This document shows positions 42,630 through 51,888 of a stretch of DNA of 64,000 bases, piece after piece. Origin of the DNA: Sphingobium nicotianae (GTDB lineage: Bacteria > Pseudomonadota > Alphaproteobacteria > Sphingomonadales > Sphingomonadaceae); assembly GCF_018603885.1 (NCBI RefSeq), contig NZ_JAHGAW010000012.1:124001-188000 (forward strand), read 5' to 3'. Under the pieces are notes generated by a model, which saw only the letters and a list, made by a program, of their open reading frames with translations, was not told the DNA's origin and ran no database searches. The translations under genes were made by a program, and so were the position numbers. Position 1 is the first letter of the stretch. Each line of letters starts with the position of its first letter.

Positions 42630-44114
42630 CTACGCGGCTTCCTTGAGATACCGGTCCAGCCGACCGGTTTGTTTTTGAGAGAGATGCAGCCCCAGTTTGG
42701 AGCGCCGCCACACTATGTCGTCGGCTGTTCTGGCCCACTCCCGACGGATGAGATACCTCACCTCGACCTCGGTCAGTCCGGCGCCAAACTGCTCTCCCAC
42801 CTCATTCCGGGATCTCGCATCGCCGAAAATATCCCAGACCAAACTGCCATAACTGCGCGCCAATCTGACATGGGTCTGGGTATCGAGGAAAGGCAGCTTC
42901 GCGCTGAGCCGGGACGTCAGCCCCTCCAGACCGCCAGCGCCCAGATCGCCTCCAGGCATCGGGGCGGATTTCGTCCAGGGCCCCTGAAGGCCCGGCAGCG
43001 AAGTCCTGACAATGTTCAAGGCTTCCTCGCCAAGCGATCGGTGCGTCGTAATCTTTCCCCCGAAAACCGAAAGGACAGGCGCGCCATCCTTTTGTGTCTG
43101 GAAATCGAGCACATAATCCCTGCTTATGTCGGACGGATCGCCATTCGCGTCATCGTACAGAGGGCGTATTCCGGCGAAGCTCCAGACCACGTCGCTTGGG
43201 GAGATCGGCCTGCGGAACCAGCGGTTCACCGCCTCGCACAGATAGTCGATCTCTTCGGGAGAAGCCGATACCTGATCGAGAGGATCGAGCTGCTCGACAT
43301 CCGTCGTGCCGATGAGGGTGAAGTCAGTTTCATAGGGAATGGCGAACACGATACGACCATCGGGATTTTGCAGCAGAAAGGCATGCTCGCCCTCGAACAA
43401 CCGCCGGGTGACGATGTGGCTTCCCTTGATTGTCCGCAACGCGCCCCTCGCTGAGATGCCGATGTCGCCCAAAAAGTGGGTTGCGGCGGCTCCGGTGGCG
43501 TTTACGAGCACGCGGGCGCTTACATCGAGGGACTGCTCATCGTTCTGCACATGCGCAGTCCAGTGGGTCGGGCCGCGTTCGATTGCCGAAATCCTGGTCC
43601 GCGCCATGACCTGCGCGCCGCGGCCGGAGGCGTCCTGTAAGTTGGCGATCACCAGTCTGCTGTCGTCGCCCCAGCAGTCCCAATAGGTGAAGCCTCGACC
43701 CGACGGGTTCATCAGGGGTTGCCCGAAGCCATCGGCCGTCAGGCGGCAAGCGCGCGATCTGGGCAGGCTCCGGGAGCCGCCCAGAATGTCATAGAGAAAG
43801 AGGCCGGCCCGCATCATCCAGGCTGGCCGCATCGCCCCGTCATATGGCAGCACGAACTGAAGCGGCCTGATCAGATGTGGAGCCGATCGTTGAAGGATAT
43901 CGCGTTCTCTCAGCGCTTTGCTGACCATGCGAAATTCATAATTTTCGAGATAACGAAGGCCGCCATGGATCAGCTTCGTGCTCGCAGAGGAGGTGTGGGC
44001 GGCAAAGTCGTCCTTGTCCACGAGCAATGTGGACGCGCCGCGGCCGGCAGCGTCGCGGGCGATCGCCGCGCCGTTAATTCCTCCCCCGACAATCAGAATA
44101 TCAAACTCTTTCAT
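42630..44114 (-). CDS. glpD: Aerobic glycerol-3-phosphate dehydrogenase
   Basis: 494-residue FAD enzyme on the inner membrane that oxidises sn-glycerol 3-phosphate to dihydroxyacetone phosphate and passes electrons to ubiquinone. The FAD-binding motif is IVGGGINGAAIARDAAGRG at the N-terminus; SSASTKLIHGGLRYLENYEF is the family signature and the C-terminal cap has RREWARTADDIVWRRSKLGL. Length matches E. coli GlpD (501). First gene of the glpD-F-K operon, with a candidate GlpR site just upstream. With GlpK out of frame, it could still use glycerol 3-phosphate from lipid turnover. Confidence 0.95.
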   Translation of the reverse strand: MKEFDILIVGGGINGAAIARDAAGRGASTLLVDKDDFAAHTSSASTKLIHGGLRYLENYEFRMVSKALRERDILQRSAPHLIRPLQFVLPYDGAMRPAWMMRAGLFLYDILGGSRSLPRSRACRLTADGFGQPLMNPSGRGFTYWDCWGDDSRLVIANLQDASGRGAQVMARTRISAIERGPTHWTAHVQNDEQSLDVSARVLVNATGAAATHFLGDIGISARGALRTIKGSHIVTRRLFEGEHAFLLQNPDGRIVFAIPYETDFTLIGTTDVEQLDPLDQVSASPEEIDYLCEAVNRWFRRPISPSDVVWSFAGIRPLYDDANGDPSDISRDYVLDFQTQKDGAPVLSVFGGKITTHRSLGEEALNIVRTSLPGLQGPWTKSAPMPGGDLGAGGLEGLTSRLSAKLPFLDTQTHVRLARSYGSLVWDIFGDARSRNEVGEQFGAGLTEVEVRYLIRREWARTADDIVWRRSKLGLHLSQKQTGRLDRYLKEAA

Positions 44115-44140
44115 GTGCGGCAGCTTCTCCGGCTGCGAAA

Positions 44141-44174
44141 AACGAAAGTCAATATGTTTCGATATGTTCGTTTC
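44141..44174. promoter_or_regulatory. Candidate GlpR operator upstream of glpD
   Basis: The stretch holds AATATGTTTCGATATGTTCG: one half-site, TATGTTCGT (44163-44171), matches the E. coli GlpR half-site WATGTTCGW exactly, and a second near-copy TATGTTTCG precedes it as a direct repeat. An outer pair AACGAA and TTCGTT flanks both. It lies 27-60 bases upstream of glpD, where repression is expected. Confidence 0.5.
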
Positions 44175-44254
44175 TTATGCAAGATGAGGAGGTGCGCGCT
44201 TCCGGGCAATAAACGTGGCAACACGAGGCGACCGGCCCGCCATTCGCTTCGATC

Positions 44255-45025
44255 TTACACTGAAACGGTGACCACCCGAACATCGCTTTCTTCGCAAACG
44301 CGCCGGAATTTGGGGCTCCCGGCATAGTCGGTGACGAAAATGTCGATCTGACTCAAATGTCCGATCCGGATCGGCGCCTTTCGACCAAGCTTCATCTGGT
44401 CAGCCACGAGGATCACCGAGCGGGAATTTTGCATAATCGCGTGAGAGACTTGCACTTCGCTGAAATCGAAATCCAGCAGCGAGCCGTCTTCGTCGATGGC
44501 GGACGCCCCGATGATTGCGAAGTCGACCTTGAAGTTCTTGATGAATTCGACTGCCGACGGGCCGACGGTCGCACGGTCGCGATGCCGCAGGCGCCCACCC
44601 ACGACAATCAGCTCGATGTCCGGATTCGCGCCCAGAATATCGACGACATTCAAGTTGTTGGTGATGACCAGAAATCCTGATCGCTCGGCCAGTTGCCTGG
44701 CGACTTCCTCCGTCGTGGTGCCGATGTTTATGAAGAGCGACGCGCCGTCGGGTATCAGGGCCGCGGCAGCCTCACCGATCCTGCGCTTTTCGGCCTCGGC
44801 CAGTTGGCGCCGGGCTTCATATTCCAGATTCTCGACACCTGACCCCAAAAGTGCCCCGCCATGGACGCGCGAGAGCAAGTTCCTTGCGCATAATTCATTG
44901 AGATCCTTGCGAATGGTCTGCGGGGTGACAGAAAGCCGCGTCGCAAGGTCGTCGACCGTGACTTTGCCCACGTTACGCGCGATTTCCACGATTTGGCGCT
45001 GTCGTTTTACCGGCGAGATACCCAT
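44255..45025 (-). CDS. glpR: DeoR-family repressor of glycerol genes
   Basis: 256 residues from ATG 45025 (MGISPVKRQRQIVEIA). A DeoR-type HTH (about 5-60, with LSVTPQTIRKDLNELC) is followed by the DeoR sensor domain, INIGTTTEEVARQLAE and FAIIGASAIDEDGSLLDFD, of the GlpR subgroup, which binds sn-glycerol 3-phosphate. It lies directly upstream of glpD-F-K on the same strand. The frame is open to 45094 but the extra part is not conserved. Predicted repressor of the glp operon. Confidence 0.85.
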   Translation of the reverse strand: MGISPVKRQRQIVEIARNVGKVTVDDLATRLSVTPQTIRKDLNELCARNLLSRVHGGALLGSGVENLEYEARRQLAEAEKRRIGEAAAALIPDGASLFINIGTTTEEVARQLAERSGFLVITNNLNVVDILGANPDIELIVVGGRLRHRDRATVGPSAVEFIKNFKVDFAIIGASAIDEDGSLLDFDFSEVQVSHAIMQNSRSVILVADQMKLGRKAPIRIGHLSQIDIFVTDYAGSPKFRRVCEESDVRVVTVSV

Positions 45026-45986
45026 GTCGTTTGCCGCTCTCCATCTCTGGCTGCCTGAATGGAGGTGACATACGGACGCGTCTCCATGATGCATCGACTC
45101 AAACCCCGGTCAGTTGAAGAACGTCTATCGCGCTCGATCGATGCAGGTTAGCAAAATCGCGGGACGGGGCCTCACCGCTATTATGTCCGGAGGAAGACCA
45201 GCCAGCATGGCCAAATGCGAGCGGTCGTTCCTGGCAACCCATCTCGCCAAACCGAGAGTCCGGATTGCCCAAAGGTCATGCTGAGGCCACACTATCAGCA
45301 ACGGTATATGCCGCGCACCTGCCCCCCCATGTTGCTGTATTCACGATCAGAAAGAGCCAAAAGCCGCATGCCTCAACTCTTCCTGCTTTAACGCGATCCA
45401 ATAGGACAGTCCGATTTCGCGACGGCGTAAATGGTCCAGCTGCGCTGTCCTTTCTTCCTGAAGAGGAAGACGGCTGGAGTCATCGCGACACGAAATCTAA
45501 GCAAAAAATCGAAAGATAGTTTGTTTCGAAATTTTCGTTTTGTCTGCTGTAGGGCGCAAAGCGCTTGCAGCGGAAAAGATTCCGGCGTAACCGCATTTTT
45601 ACGGAAATTTTTCCGGCAATGCAAGAGTCGTGCTGCACGGGGATGCAGATCGATCCGTGGCGGCGTTGGAAAGGGGCTGAGAAGACCGCGATACAGCGGG
45701 CTTCCGTCGTTGGAAAAGGGGGGCGATGGGTCAGAGGGCCGTTGCGAGCATTGTCTGTGGCATTGGCCCGCGTGGCGCTTTCTTGGGCATGTCCCCATTG
45801 AGCGGCGCAAAAGCCGCAAAACCGTCATTACCGGCATGTCCATCAGCAGAGCAGTCTCGCGTGCGTCGGGCGACGGCGGTGTTTGCCGCAGTGAGCGGCG
45901 ATCAGACTAGGCTCGCCAAAATCTGGCCTCGCCGCGGTGCCGCGAAGCCCGGTCAGGCGCAACGACAGGCTTCTTAGGAGGCGCGC
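45026..45986. other. Long gap between glpR and the esterase gene
   Basis: About 960 bases with no gene that could be recognised. It holds two tandem copies of the predicted IclR operator (45570-45617) and AT-rich DNA around 45480-45620 containing TTCGAAATTTTCG. A possible 83-codon frame (45726-45977), with GGGGGG before its ATG and ending 9 bases before the esterase start, has no known similarity and may be a leader peptide or chance. The long distance from operator to esterase (about 370 bases) suggests a leader or a lost gene. Confidence 0.5.
45570..45617. promoter_or_regulatory. Tandem predicted IclR operators
   Basis: GCGGAAAAGATTCCGGC (45570-45586) and ACGGAAATTTTTCCGGC (45601-45617) are palindromes of one type, spaced 31 bases start to start, about three turns of the helix, so both face the same side. 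The second continues GCAATG, as does the copy at 50869-50886. They precede the esterase and TonB receptor genes. Confidence 0.55.
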
Positions 45987-47057
45987 ATGCGAAGAATCAG
46001 GGACTCTATCCGTATTCTCCTGGCACTCTCATGCGGATCGCCCGTGTGCGCGCAGAGTGGAGCCGAGGCGCCCGCCGTCGTCGCCAATGGGCCGAAACTG
46101 CGGATCGAGAAGATCAAGATCTATTCGCGTGAGATAGCCGGCAATCTCCTCGGTACGCCTGCTGATCGTGACGTGACCGTGATCCTGCCACCGAGCTACG
46201 ACAAGCAGCCTGGCCGATTATATCCCGTGGTTTACGGCCTCCATGGCTTTTCGAACACGGGACAGGGCTGGGTCGAGAAGTTCCACATCGTCGATGCCGC
46301 GCAGGCGGCTTTCGCCCGGGGCACTCCGGAAATGATCCTGGTGTTCCCAAGTGCCGACAATGCCTTTGGGGGCGCATTTTTTACCAACTCCCCGACGACT
46401 GGCAATTTCGAGAACTTCATCGCGGATGAGCTCGTGGCCTATATCGACAGCCATTACCGCTCGATCCCCCGACCCGAAGGCCGGGGTCTGATGGGTCATT
46501 CGATGGGCGGTTACGGCACCGCGCGCATCGGGATGCAGCGGCCGGGGCGTTTTGGCGCGCTTTACCTCATGTCGCCCTGCTGTCTCGCGCCGCTGGGCAC
46601 GCAGGGGCTGACGAAGAAGGAAGTGGCGACGATCGCCGCGATGAAAAGTCCCAGCGATGCCGCGGGCGCCGCCTTCCCTATCCAGGGGCCGCTCGCGACG
46701 GCCGCAGCCTGGTCGCCCAATCCCGCCAAGCCGCCCCTGTATGTGGATCTTGCCGTCGATGAAAATGGAACACCGCGCCCCGATGTCATGGCGGCGCGGA
46801 CGGCCAATGCTCCGCTCGCCTTCATCGACCAGTATATCTCCGAACTGCGGTCTTATCGCGCCATCGGGATAGATGTTGGTGACAAGGACACGATCGTTCC
46901 GACCGCTACGCGGATGCATGAAGTCCTGGATTCGTACCACATCAATAACAACTTCGAAATCTATGAGGGGACTCACACAAGTAAAGTCCAATCTCGATTT
47001 CAGGACGTCGTACTTCCATTTTTTGGCCATGTATTTTCTGAATATATCGTCAAATAA
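45987..47057 (+). CDS. Exported esterase (alpha/beta hydrolase, esterase D/PF00756 type)
   Basis: 356-residue hydrolase with a Sec signal (ILLALSCGSPVCAQS). The fold is the putative-esterase family: VTVILPPSYDKQPGRLYPVVYGLHG (two pieces of the core), nucleophile elbow MGHSMGGYG (Ser172), and DVGDKDTIVP with EGTHTS for the acid and His of the triad. Relatives include feruloyl esterases and S-formylglutathione hydrolase; export argues for the former type of use on an ester substrate. AGGAGG precedes ATG 45987. It is followed by the TonB receptor gene after 66 bases and so likely prepares that receptor's ligand or acts on it in the periplasm. Confidence 0.85.
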   Translation: MRRIRDSIRILLALSCGSPVCAQSGAEAPAVVANGPKLRIEKIKIYSREIAGNLLGTPADRDVTVILPPSYDKQPGRLYPVVYGLHGFSNTGQGWVEKFHIVDAAQAAFARGTPEMILVFPSADNAFGGAFFTNSPTTGNFENFIADELVAYIDSHYRSIPRPEGRGLMGHSMGGYGTARIGMQRPGRFGALYLMSPCCLAPLGTQGLTKKEVATIAAMKSPSDAAGAAFPIQGPLATAAAWSPNPAKPPLYVDLAVDENGTPRPDVMAARTANAPLAFIDQYISELRSYRAIGIDVGDKDTIVPTATRMHEVLDSYHINNNFEIYEGTHTSKVQSRFQDVVLPFFGHVFSEYIVK

Positions 47058-47123
47058 TGATGACTCATCATAGATAATACTCAAAAATTCATATGAAAAA
47101 TGTAAAAATAGGGAGGAGATTAT

Positions 47124-49616
47124 ATGAATAAACTGAATCGACTAACCATGGTTACAATGGCCGCCCCGGCGGCATTGTGCGCCGCATCGGCCTGGGCGCA
47201 GGAAAATACCGCGTCGGGCAGCGGCATTGAGGACATCGTCGTCACCGCCACGCGCCAGGCGACCAACCTTCAGGACACGCCAGTCGCGATCACGGCAGTG
47301 ACGTCGGAAGCACTTGAGGAGCGGGGGCTCACCAATATTGGCGACCTCACCTCCGTGGTTCCGAACGCGCAGTTCCGCAAGACGCAAGGCGCATTTGGGC
47401 CGGGCGTGTCGGCCTCCATCCGTGGTGTCGGTCAGGCGGATACGAGCCTCGCCGTCGAGCCGGCCGTCGCCTTCTATCTGGACGATGTCTATTATCCGCT
47501 TCTGCTGGGCTCAAACTTCGATCTGCTGGAGATTGACCGGATCGAGGTGCTGCGCGGTCCGCAGGGAACGCTGTTCGGACGTAACTCGCTGGCGGGTGCC
47601 GTCAACATCGTTTCCAGGCAGCCCTCGACCGCCGAGACATCCGGCCAGGTGCAGGTGACGATCGGCAATTATGACCGCCGGGAACTGCGCGCCGGGATCA
47701 ACCTGCCGCTTGGCCAGAACGTCGCCGTGTCCCTGTCTGCTTTGTCCAAGAAGCGCACCGGCTACCAGCGCATGCTCGATTTTACCTGCGAGATGAAACG
47801 ACGCGGTACGCCTGCGCTCGCCGGCAGCCTGCCCTACTCAAATCTGCTGAACGTGAAGTCGACGGATGATTGCACAATCGGGCACATGGGCGGCGAAGAC
47901 GTTCAGGCCTATCGTGGGTCCTTGTTGTGGAAGGCGTCCGACGATCTGACGATCACCCTGAGCGCGGATTACATCCGCGATCAGAGCGAGAATGCCGCCG
48001 ATACCATCGTCAGCATCCTGGGCAATGTTGCTACGCCCAACACCATCTCCGCCGCGAATTATTTCGGCATTGCCTATGACAGCCGCTTCGTGACCGGCAG
48101 CCCCTACACAACCTATGCCACCTATAATGATCCGATCGGCGCGGGTACGGTGATCCCCGGAAATACTTATTATAACGGGTTCAAGGTCAACGGCACGTCG
48201 GTCCGTGGAGGCAGCCGCTTTGAACCATTCACCGATCTGACCAACTGGGGCGTCAGCGGCAAGGTGAGCTGGGACATCACGCCGGATATCAACCTGCTGA
48301 CAGTCGTCTCGCATCGCGAGCTCGATTCCACCCAGACCTATGATGACGACGGGTCGCCGCTTAACCTCGTGCAGCGGCTCGGCACGAATACCGAAAGCTA
48401 CTGGACCGTGGAAGCCCGGCTGTCCGGAAAGTCCGAGCTGATCGACTGGGTCGTCGGCGCCTTCTACTTCAAGGCGGATGGTCGGCAGAAGGGCCTGTTC
48501 ATTTCGCCCGCCAGCGCGTTCCAAAGGACGATCAATTCGACCTTCGATCCGACCAGCAAGGCGGTGTTCGCCAATGGCACGATCCGCCCGTTTGGCGAGA
48601 AACTCGGCTTCACCGGCGGCTTGCGCTACTCGGACGACAAGAAGGTCGTCAATTTCGTGAATCTGGTCGACACCACGCCCAATCCCGCTTCGGACACGGT
48701 GTTCTTCATCGTTCCGTCCCAGAAGCGGATCGACTGGAAGGCAGGCATCAATTATCAGGCCACGCGCGATATCCTGCTCTATGCGTCGGCTGCGTCGGGC
48801 AACTCGCTGCCCAGTTTCAACTCTCGCCCGCTGCAAAAGACGCAGATCTACCAGTTGGATGGCAACGAAGACATTGCCTACGAACTGGGCGCTAAGCTCG
48901 ACCTGTTCGATCGGCGCGTGCGGCTCAACGTGGCTGCTTTCTACACTGACTTCAAGAATCGTCCGACGACGATTTCCGGCTCGGAAGCGCTGCTCGATTC
49001 CGCAGGCAACCCATTGGCGGGCAATCGCACCCTGGTGCCGCTGCCCGGCGGCCCTCCGGGTTCGACCACCTGCGGCGCCGTCCTTCCGACTAACACGGGC
49101 ATTCAGTGCACCGGGCGAACTTATCCGCGCAACCAGCCGGCCACGGTTCGCGGGTTTGAAGCGGAATACACCATCGCGCCGGTCGATGGCCTGCTCATCA
49201 ATGGTTCAGTCGGATGGTCCAAGCTTGAGGCGGCGGATATTGACGCGCGAGCGGTCAACAAACGCCAGAACAATCCGTTCTGGACCGCGAACGGCGGCAT
49301 TCAATATACTATTCCCGTGGGCCAGATTGACGGTACCATCACGCCGCGCCTCGACTGGACCTATGAATCCAGCCAGGTGGTCGGAGGCACGTCGACAGTC
49401 TTCAACTCGCTGATGCCGGCCCGTTCGGTGTTCAATTCCCGCATCTCTTACGAGAACAGCAAATATGACTTCTCAGTCGCGCTTGGCGTGACCAATTTGT
49501 TCAATAAAGTCTATTATTACAATGTGTTCGATTCACAGGCCTTGGGCGCGGCCTATACCGAGGCGCAACCTGCTCCACCTCGGCAATGGTATTTGACAGT
49601 CGCCAAGAAGTTCTAA
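47124..49616 (+). CDS. TonB-dependent receptor (large, sphingomonad type)
   Basis: 830-residue outer-membrane receptor. Signal peptide ends ASAWAQ; TonB box IEDIVVTATRQ; plug domain with AFYLDDVYYPLL and VEVLRGPQGTLFGRNSLAGAVNIV; barrel ends QWYLTVAKKF with the terminal Phe. The plug and the size match the large group of sphingomonad receptors (often labelled FecA/BtuB-like but implicated in uptake of aromatic or carbohydrate compounds). GGGAGGAG precedes ATG 47124. A 7-1-7 palindrome ATGATGACTCATCAT (47057-47071) lies in the short gap after the esterase. Likely co-regulated with the esterase and the cytochrome module. Confidence 0.93.
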   Translation: MNKLNRLTMVTMAAPAALCAASAWAQENTASGSGIEDIVVTATRQATNLQDTPVAITAVTSEALEERGLTNIGDLTSVVPNAQFRKTQGAFGPGVSASIRGVGQADTSLAVEPAVAFYLDDVYYPLLLGSNFDLLEIDRIEVLRGPQGTLFGRNSLAGAVNIVSRQPSTAETSGQVQVTIGNYDRRELRAGINLPLGQNVAVSLSALSKKRTGYQRMLDFTCEMKRRGTPALAGSLPYSNLLNVKSTDDCTIGHMGGEDVQAYRGSLLWKASDDLTITLSADYIRDQSENAADTIVSILGNVATPNTISAANYFGIAYDSRFVTGSPYTTYATYNDPIGAGTVIPGNTYYNGFKVNGTSVRGGSRFEPFTDLTNWGVSGKVSWDITPDINLLTVVSHRELDSTQTYDDDGSPLNLVQRLGTNTESYWTVEARLSGKSELIDWVVGAFYFKADGRQKGLFISPASAFQRTINSTFDPTSKAVFANGTIRPFGEKLGFTGGLRYSDDKKVVNFVNLVDTTPNPASDTVFFIVPSQKRIDWKAGINYQATRDILLYASAASGNSLPSFNSRPLQKTQIYQLDGNEDIAYELGAKLDLFDRRVRLNVAAFYTDFKNRPTTISGSEALLDSAGNPLAGNRTLVPLPGGPPGSTTCGAVLPTNTGIQCTGRTYPRNQPATVRGFEAEYTIAPVDGLLINGSVGWSKLEAADIDARAVNKRQNNPFWTANGGIQYTIPVGQIDGTITPRLDWTYESSQVVGGTSTVFNSLMPARSVFNSRISYENSKYDFSVALGVTNLFNKVYYYNVFDSQALGAAYTEAQPAPPRQWYLTVAKKF

Positions 49617-49620
49617 AATT

Positions 49621-49654
49621 GAGCAGCGGAGCGGCGTACGCCGCCCCGCTGCTC
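49621..49654. terminator. Long hairpin after TonB receptor gene
   Basis: A 34-base near-perfect palindrome (GAGCAGCGG ... CCGCTGCTC, inner GCGGC GTAC GCCGC with one A/C mismatch) starts 4 bases after the stop codon. It has no T-run on either strand but should stop or protect the transcript. Confidence 0.6.
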
Positions 49655-49989
49655 AGCTGTGCCCGCTGCCGCCGTGCGCGCTAAAAGGACCGGCTCACAA
49701 CCGCGAGATACGGACCTTGATGCCGTAAATTCCTGCCGCCGCGCGGGGCAAACCGCTACAAACTGAAGCGCCGATGGCGATGCGAAAGCAGCGACTGCGA
49801 GTCCTGCAAACGACGACATTCGCTCGATCGAGGGAAGAGATGATAAACGCGTCGATCAGCAACGGCATCAAGCGTCACGATATCTTGCGGGCGTGGCGCG
49901 TTCGGCCGGCGTCACCGAAGCATCGGCCATTTATTTGGCGCGCCTTGACTTCCCGTGGCTCGTGCGATCGGTTTTTTCCCTTCCGACGC
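49655..49989. other. Gap with possible regulator remnant
   Basis: 335 bases without an intact gene. Around 49840-49935 two frames read MINASISNGIKRHDIL and then GVARSAGVTEASAIYL, reminiscent of the N-terminal HTH of TetR-type regulators (…ARAAGVTEASIY…) split by a frameshift. The match is short and may be chance. Confidence 0.25.
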
Positions 49990-50844
49990 TCATAAGGGTG
50001 AATCAGGGTTGGAGATTGATCGCCACATATGCGCGATGTTCGAACCGTCGAACCCGAGGCCTTCCCTGGGCTGACGGAAGTGGCGGCCGATAATGTCCTC
50101 GAACTCGCGCAGGTCCACTTTCGCATTCGGATCGAACGAATAAAGATCGTTCACCGTGACGAGACGCGGCAACATGTACCAGCGATGCGCCCGCACCATC
50201 TTGTATTCCGCCTGCACATGAGCGGGAGGAACATAATCCTCCCCATACATATTGCGATAAAGGTCGGGATATTCATAGCCCGCCTTCTCGTCCGGGAAGA
50301 ATCGGAGCGTGGCGTGGTGACGGATTGCGAAAGTGATCTTCTCCGACACATAGGGCTCGAAAAGCTGGGCGCTCCAGAAGCCATGCTCGCTGCGCATCAG
50401 CGACATCGGGAGATCGTGCAGCAGGCAGGCGAGGATGATCTCCTCGTCCATCCCGCGACTTTTCGCTAGGTGCGCGCTCTGCAGACAATGGTCGCGCGAT
50501 CCCTCCAGACGCAAGCGAATGAAGTCGGTCAGCGTGGGTTTGGCAGGCATGTCGGGAAGATAGCCGACATTGCCCTCCTGACCGGCGAAGAGCTTGCCGA
50601 CACCGCGCCGGTAGGTCCGCGTGTTGATCTGCGCATTGACTTGGGCGACGGTCGGGAAGGTCTTTTTGGCGGTCGTCAGCGTCTCGTTGAGATGCGCCTC
50701 GAGCGCATCGGCCTTCTGTTCGGCGGTCATTGTGGCCAGGACGGCGGCACCGCCCAGCCCGGCGATGAATTTGCGCCGATCGAGCGCGGGCAGGGGCAGG
50801 CCCTGGGCAGAAATGGGCTGATCGATCCCGTTGTTTTCACCCAT
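49990..50844 (-). CDS. HD-domain metal-dependent protein with Tat-like signal
   Basis: 284 residues. N-terminal LDRRKFIAGLGGAAVL resembles a Tat signal, so export of a folded metalloprotein is likely. The HD-type metal ligands are His119 (RDHC), His143-Asp144 (LLHDLP), His176/177 (IRHHATL) and Asp233 (VNDLY). The 24-residue gap between the first His and the HD pair equals that of the di-iron oxygenase PhnZ, but later spacings differ, so an oxygenase or a phosphohydrolase are both open. A predicted IclR operator lies 25 bases upstream of its start. It is downstream of iclR on the same strand. Function unknown. Confidence 0.7.
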   Translation of the reverse strand: MGENNGIDQPISAQGLPLPALDRRKFIAGLGGAAVLATMTAEQKADALEAHLNETLTTAKKTFPTVAQVNAQINTRTYRRGVGKLFAGQEGNVGYLPDMPAKPTLTDFIRLRLEGSRDHCLQSAHLAKSRGMDEEIILACLLHDLPMSLMRSEHGFWSAQLFEPYVSEKITFAIRHHATLRFFPDEKAGYEYPDLYRNMYGEDYVPPAHVQAEYKMVRAHRWYMLPRLVTVNDLYSFDPNAKVDLREFEDIIGRHFRQPREGLGFDGSNIAHMWRSISNPDSPL

Positions 50845-50868
50845 CGCCGACCTCGTATCTGTCCATTT

Positions 50869-50886
50869 ACCGAAAATATTTCCGGC
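50869..50886. promoter_or_regulatory. Predicted IclR operator upstream of HD gene
   Basis: ACCGAAAATATTTCCGGC, followed by AATG, in an AT-rich setting 25-42 bases before the HD gene start. It shares its palindromic core with the copies at 45570-45617 and 51889-51906. Confidence 0.55.
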
Positions 50887-50964
50887 AATGTTTAGACGAG
50901 TGTTGCAGGAAGCGCAACGGATGAGGCTATGTGCTTCGGGACGGATGAAGAGAAGCGACCGGCG

Positions 50965-51741
50965 CTAGAGAAGGACCGAGGCGACCTTCTCGATTTCTTC
51001 AGCCGTGCTCCTGAGCGCCGGCAGAAACTCGCTGACCAGCCCGTCGAGGGGCATCTGGCTGACCGAGGTGGCGGCAAGGATCGCCGCGGACTGGGTGCCA
51101 CTGATCGTCAGCGGTATAGAGATGGACCGCTGGCCGAGGAATATTTCCTGATCATTGATCGCCCAGCCGCGCTCGCGCGTCAGGGTGAGCTGCTCGCGCA
51201 GCGCCTCCAGCGAGGGGACGGTGTTGGGCGTGAACGCCTCCAGCTTCAATTCCTTGAGGCGCGCATCGAGTTCCTCCGGCGGCAGCGCCGCGAGCAGGAC
51301 CTTACCCGGCGCGGTGGCATAAGCGGGGAAGCGCGCGCCCACATGGACGAAATGATGATCGAACTTCACGTAGGTCTCGCGCGCAATATAGACGACGTCC
51401 CGGCCGTCGAGCACGGCGATGATGCAGCTGCTGCTGAGCCTGGTCGCCAGTTCTCTGAGGAGCGGACGCGCGGCGCTCGCGAAAGGTTGCGAGGCGAGAT
51501 AGGCAAAACCGAGATTGAGCACGCGCGCGGTGAGGCGGAAGCGGCCCTCGTTGGAAACGGCATAGCCCAGCAGTTCGAGTGTGCGCAGGATGCGGCGCGT
51601 ACTGCCCGGTGTCAGCTGTAGCTCACGGGAAATCTGGGTGAGGGTCCATTCGGGATTGTCCGAACTGAACAGTTCGATGACGGCAAGTCCCTTCTCAAGC
51701 GAAGGAATGAATTCATCATCATTCGCGCGGGTGGTGCTCAC
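50965..51741 (-). CDS. IclR family transcriptional regulator
   Basis: 258 residues: winged HTH (about 10-75; SLEKGLAVIELFSSDNPEWT and LQLTPGSTRRILRTLELLGY) and the IclR effector-binding domain (about 85-250), with CIIAVLDGRDVVYIAR and FPAYATAPGKVLLAAL, the family signature. IclR proteins usually control catabolic operons and bind aromatic or short-chain acids. It is divergent from the DUF1592 operon (215 bases) and upstream of the HD gene, and copies of one palindrome lie next to both, so it is the likely regulator of the module. Start at ATG 51741. Confidence 0.9.
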   Translation of the reverse strand: MSTTRANDDEFIPSLEKGLAVIELFSSDNPEWTLTQISRELQLTPGSTRRILRTLELLGYAVSNEGRFRLTARVLNLGFAYLASQPFASAARPLLRELATRLSSSCIIAVLDGRDVVYIARETYVKFDHHFVHVGARFPAYATAPGKVLLAALPPEELDARLKELKLEAFTPNTVPSLEALREQLTLTRERGWAINDQEIFLGQRSISIPLTISGTQSAAILAATSVSQMPLDGLVSEFLPALRSTAEEIEKVASVLL

Positions 51742-51888
51742 TCACATTCCCTTTTGCCAAGGCCGGGCCGAAATAGCGCCGAACCTGCTCGCGCGCCATT
51801 CCCGATGATCGCGCCGTTTCAATAGGACGCGCCGTCAAATGCGCAACTGCCTTCGCTTGACAAGAGGCGCAAGGAACCATAGCAGAAA

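Noticed and set aside
45265..45519. 84-codon frame in the glpR-esterase gap
   Set aside because: No ribosome-binding site, no similarity, atypical composition for this genome.
47057..47071. ATGATGACTCATCAT palindrome before the second TonB receptor gene
   Set aside because: Perfect 7-1-7 palindrome but overlaps the esterase stop and has no second copy; mentioned in the receptor entry only.
49840..49935. Possible TetR-type HTH remnant (GVARSAGVTEASAIYL)
   Set aside because: Match is only a dozen residues and needs a frameshift; noted in the gap entry but not called as a pseudogene.
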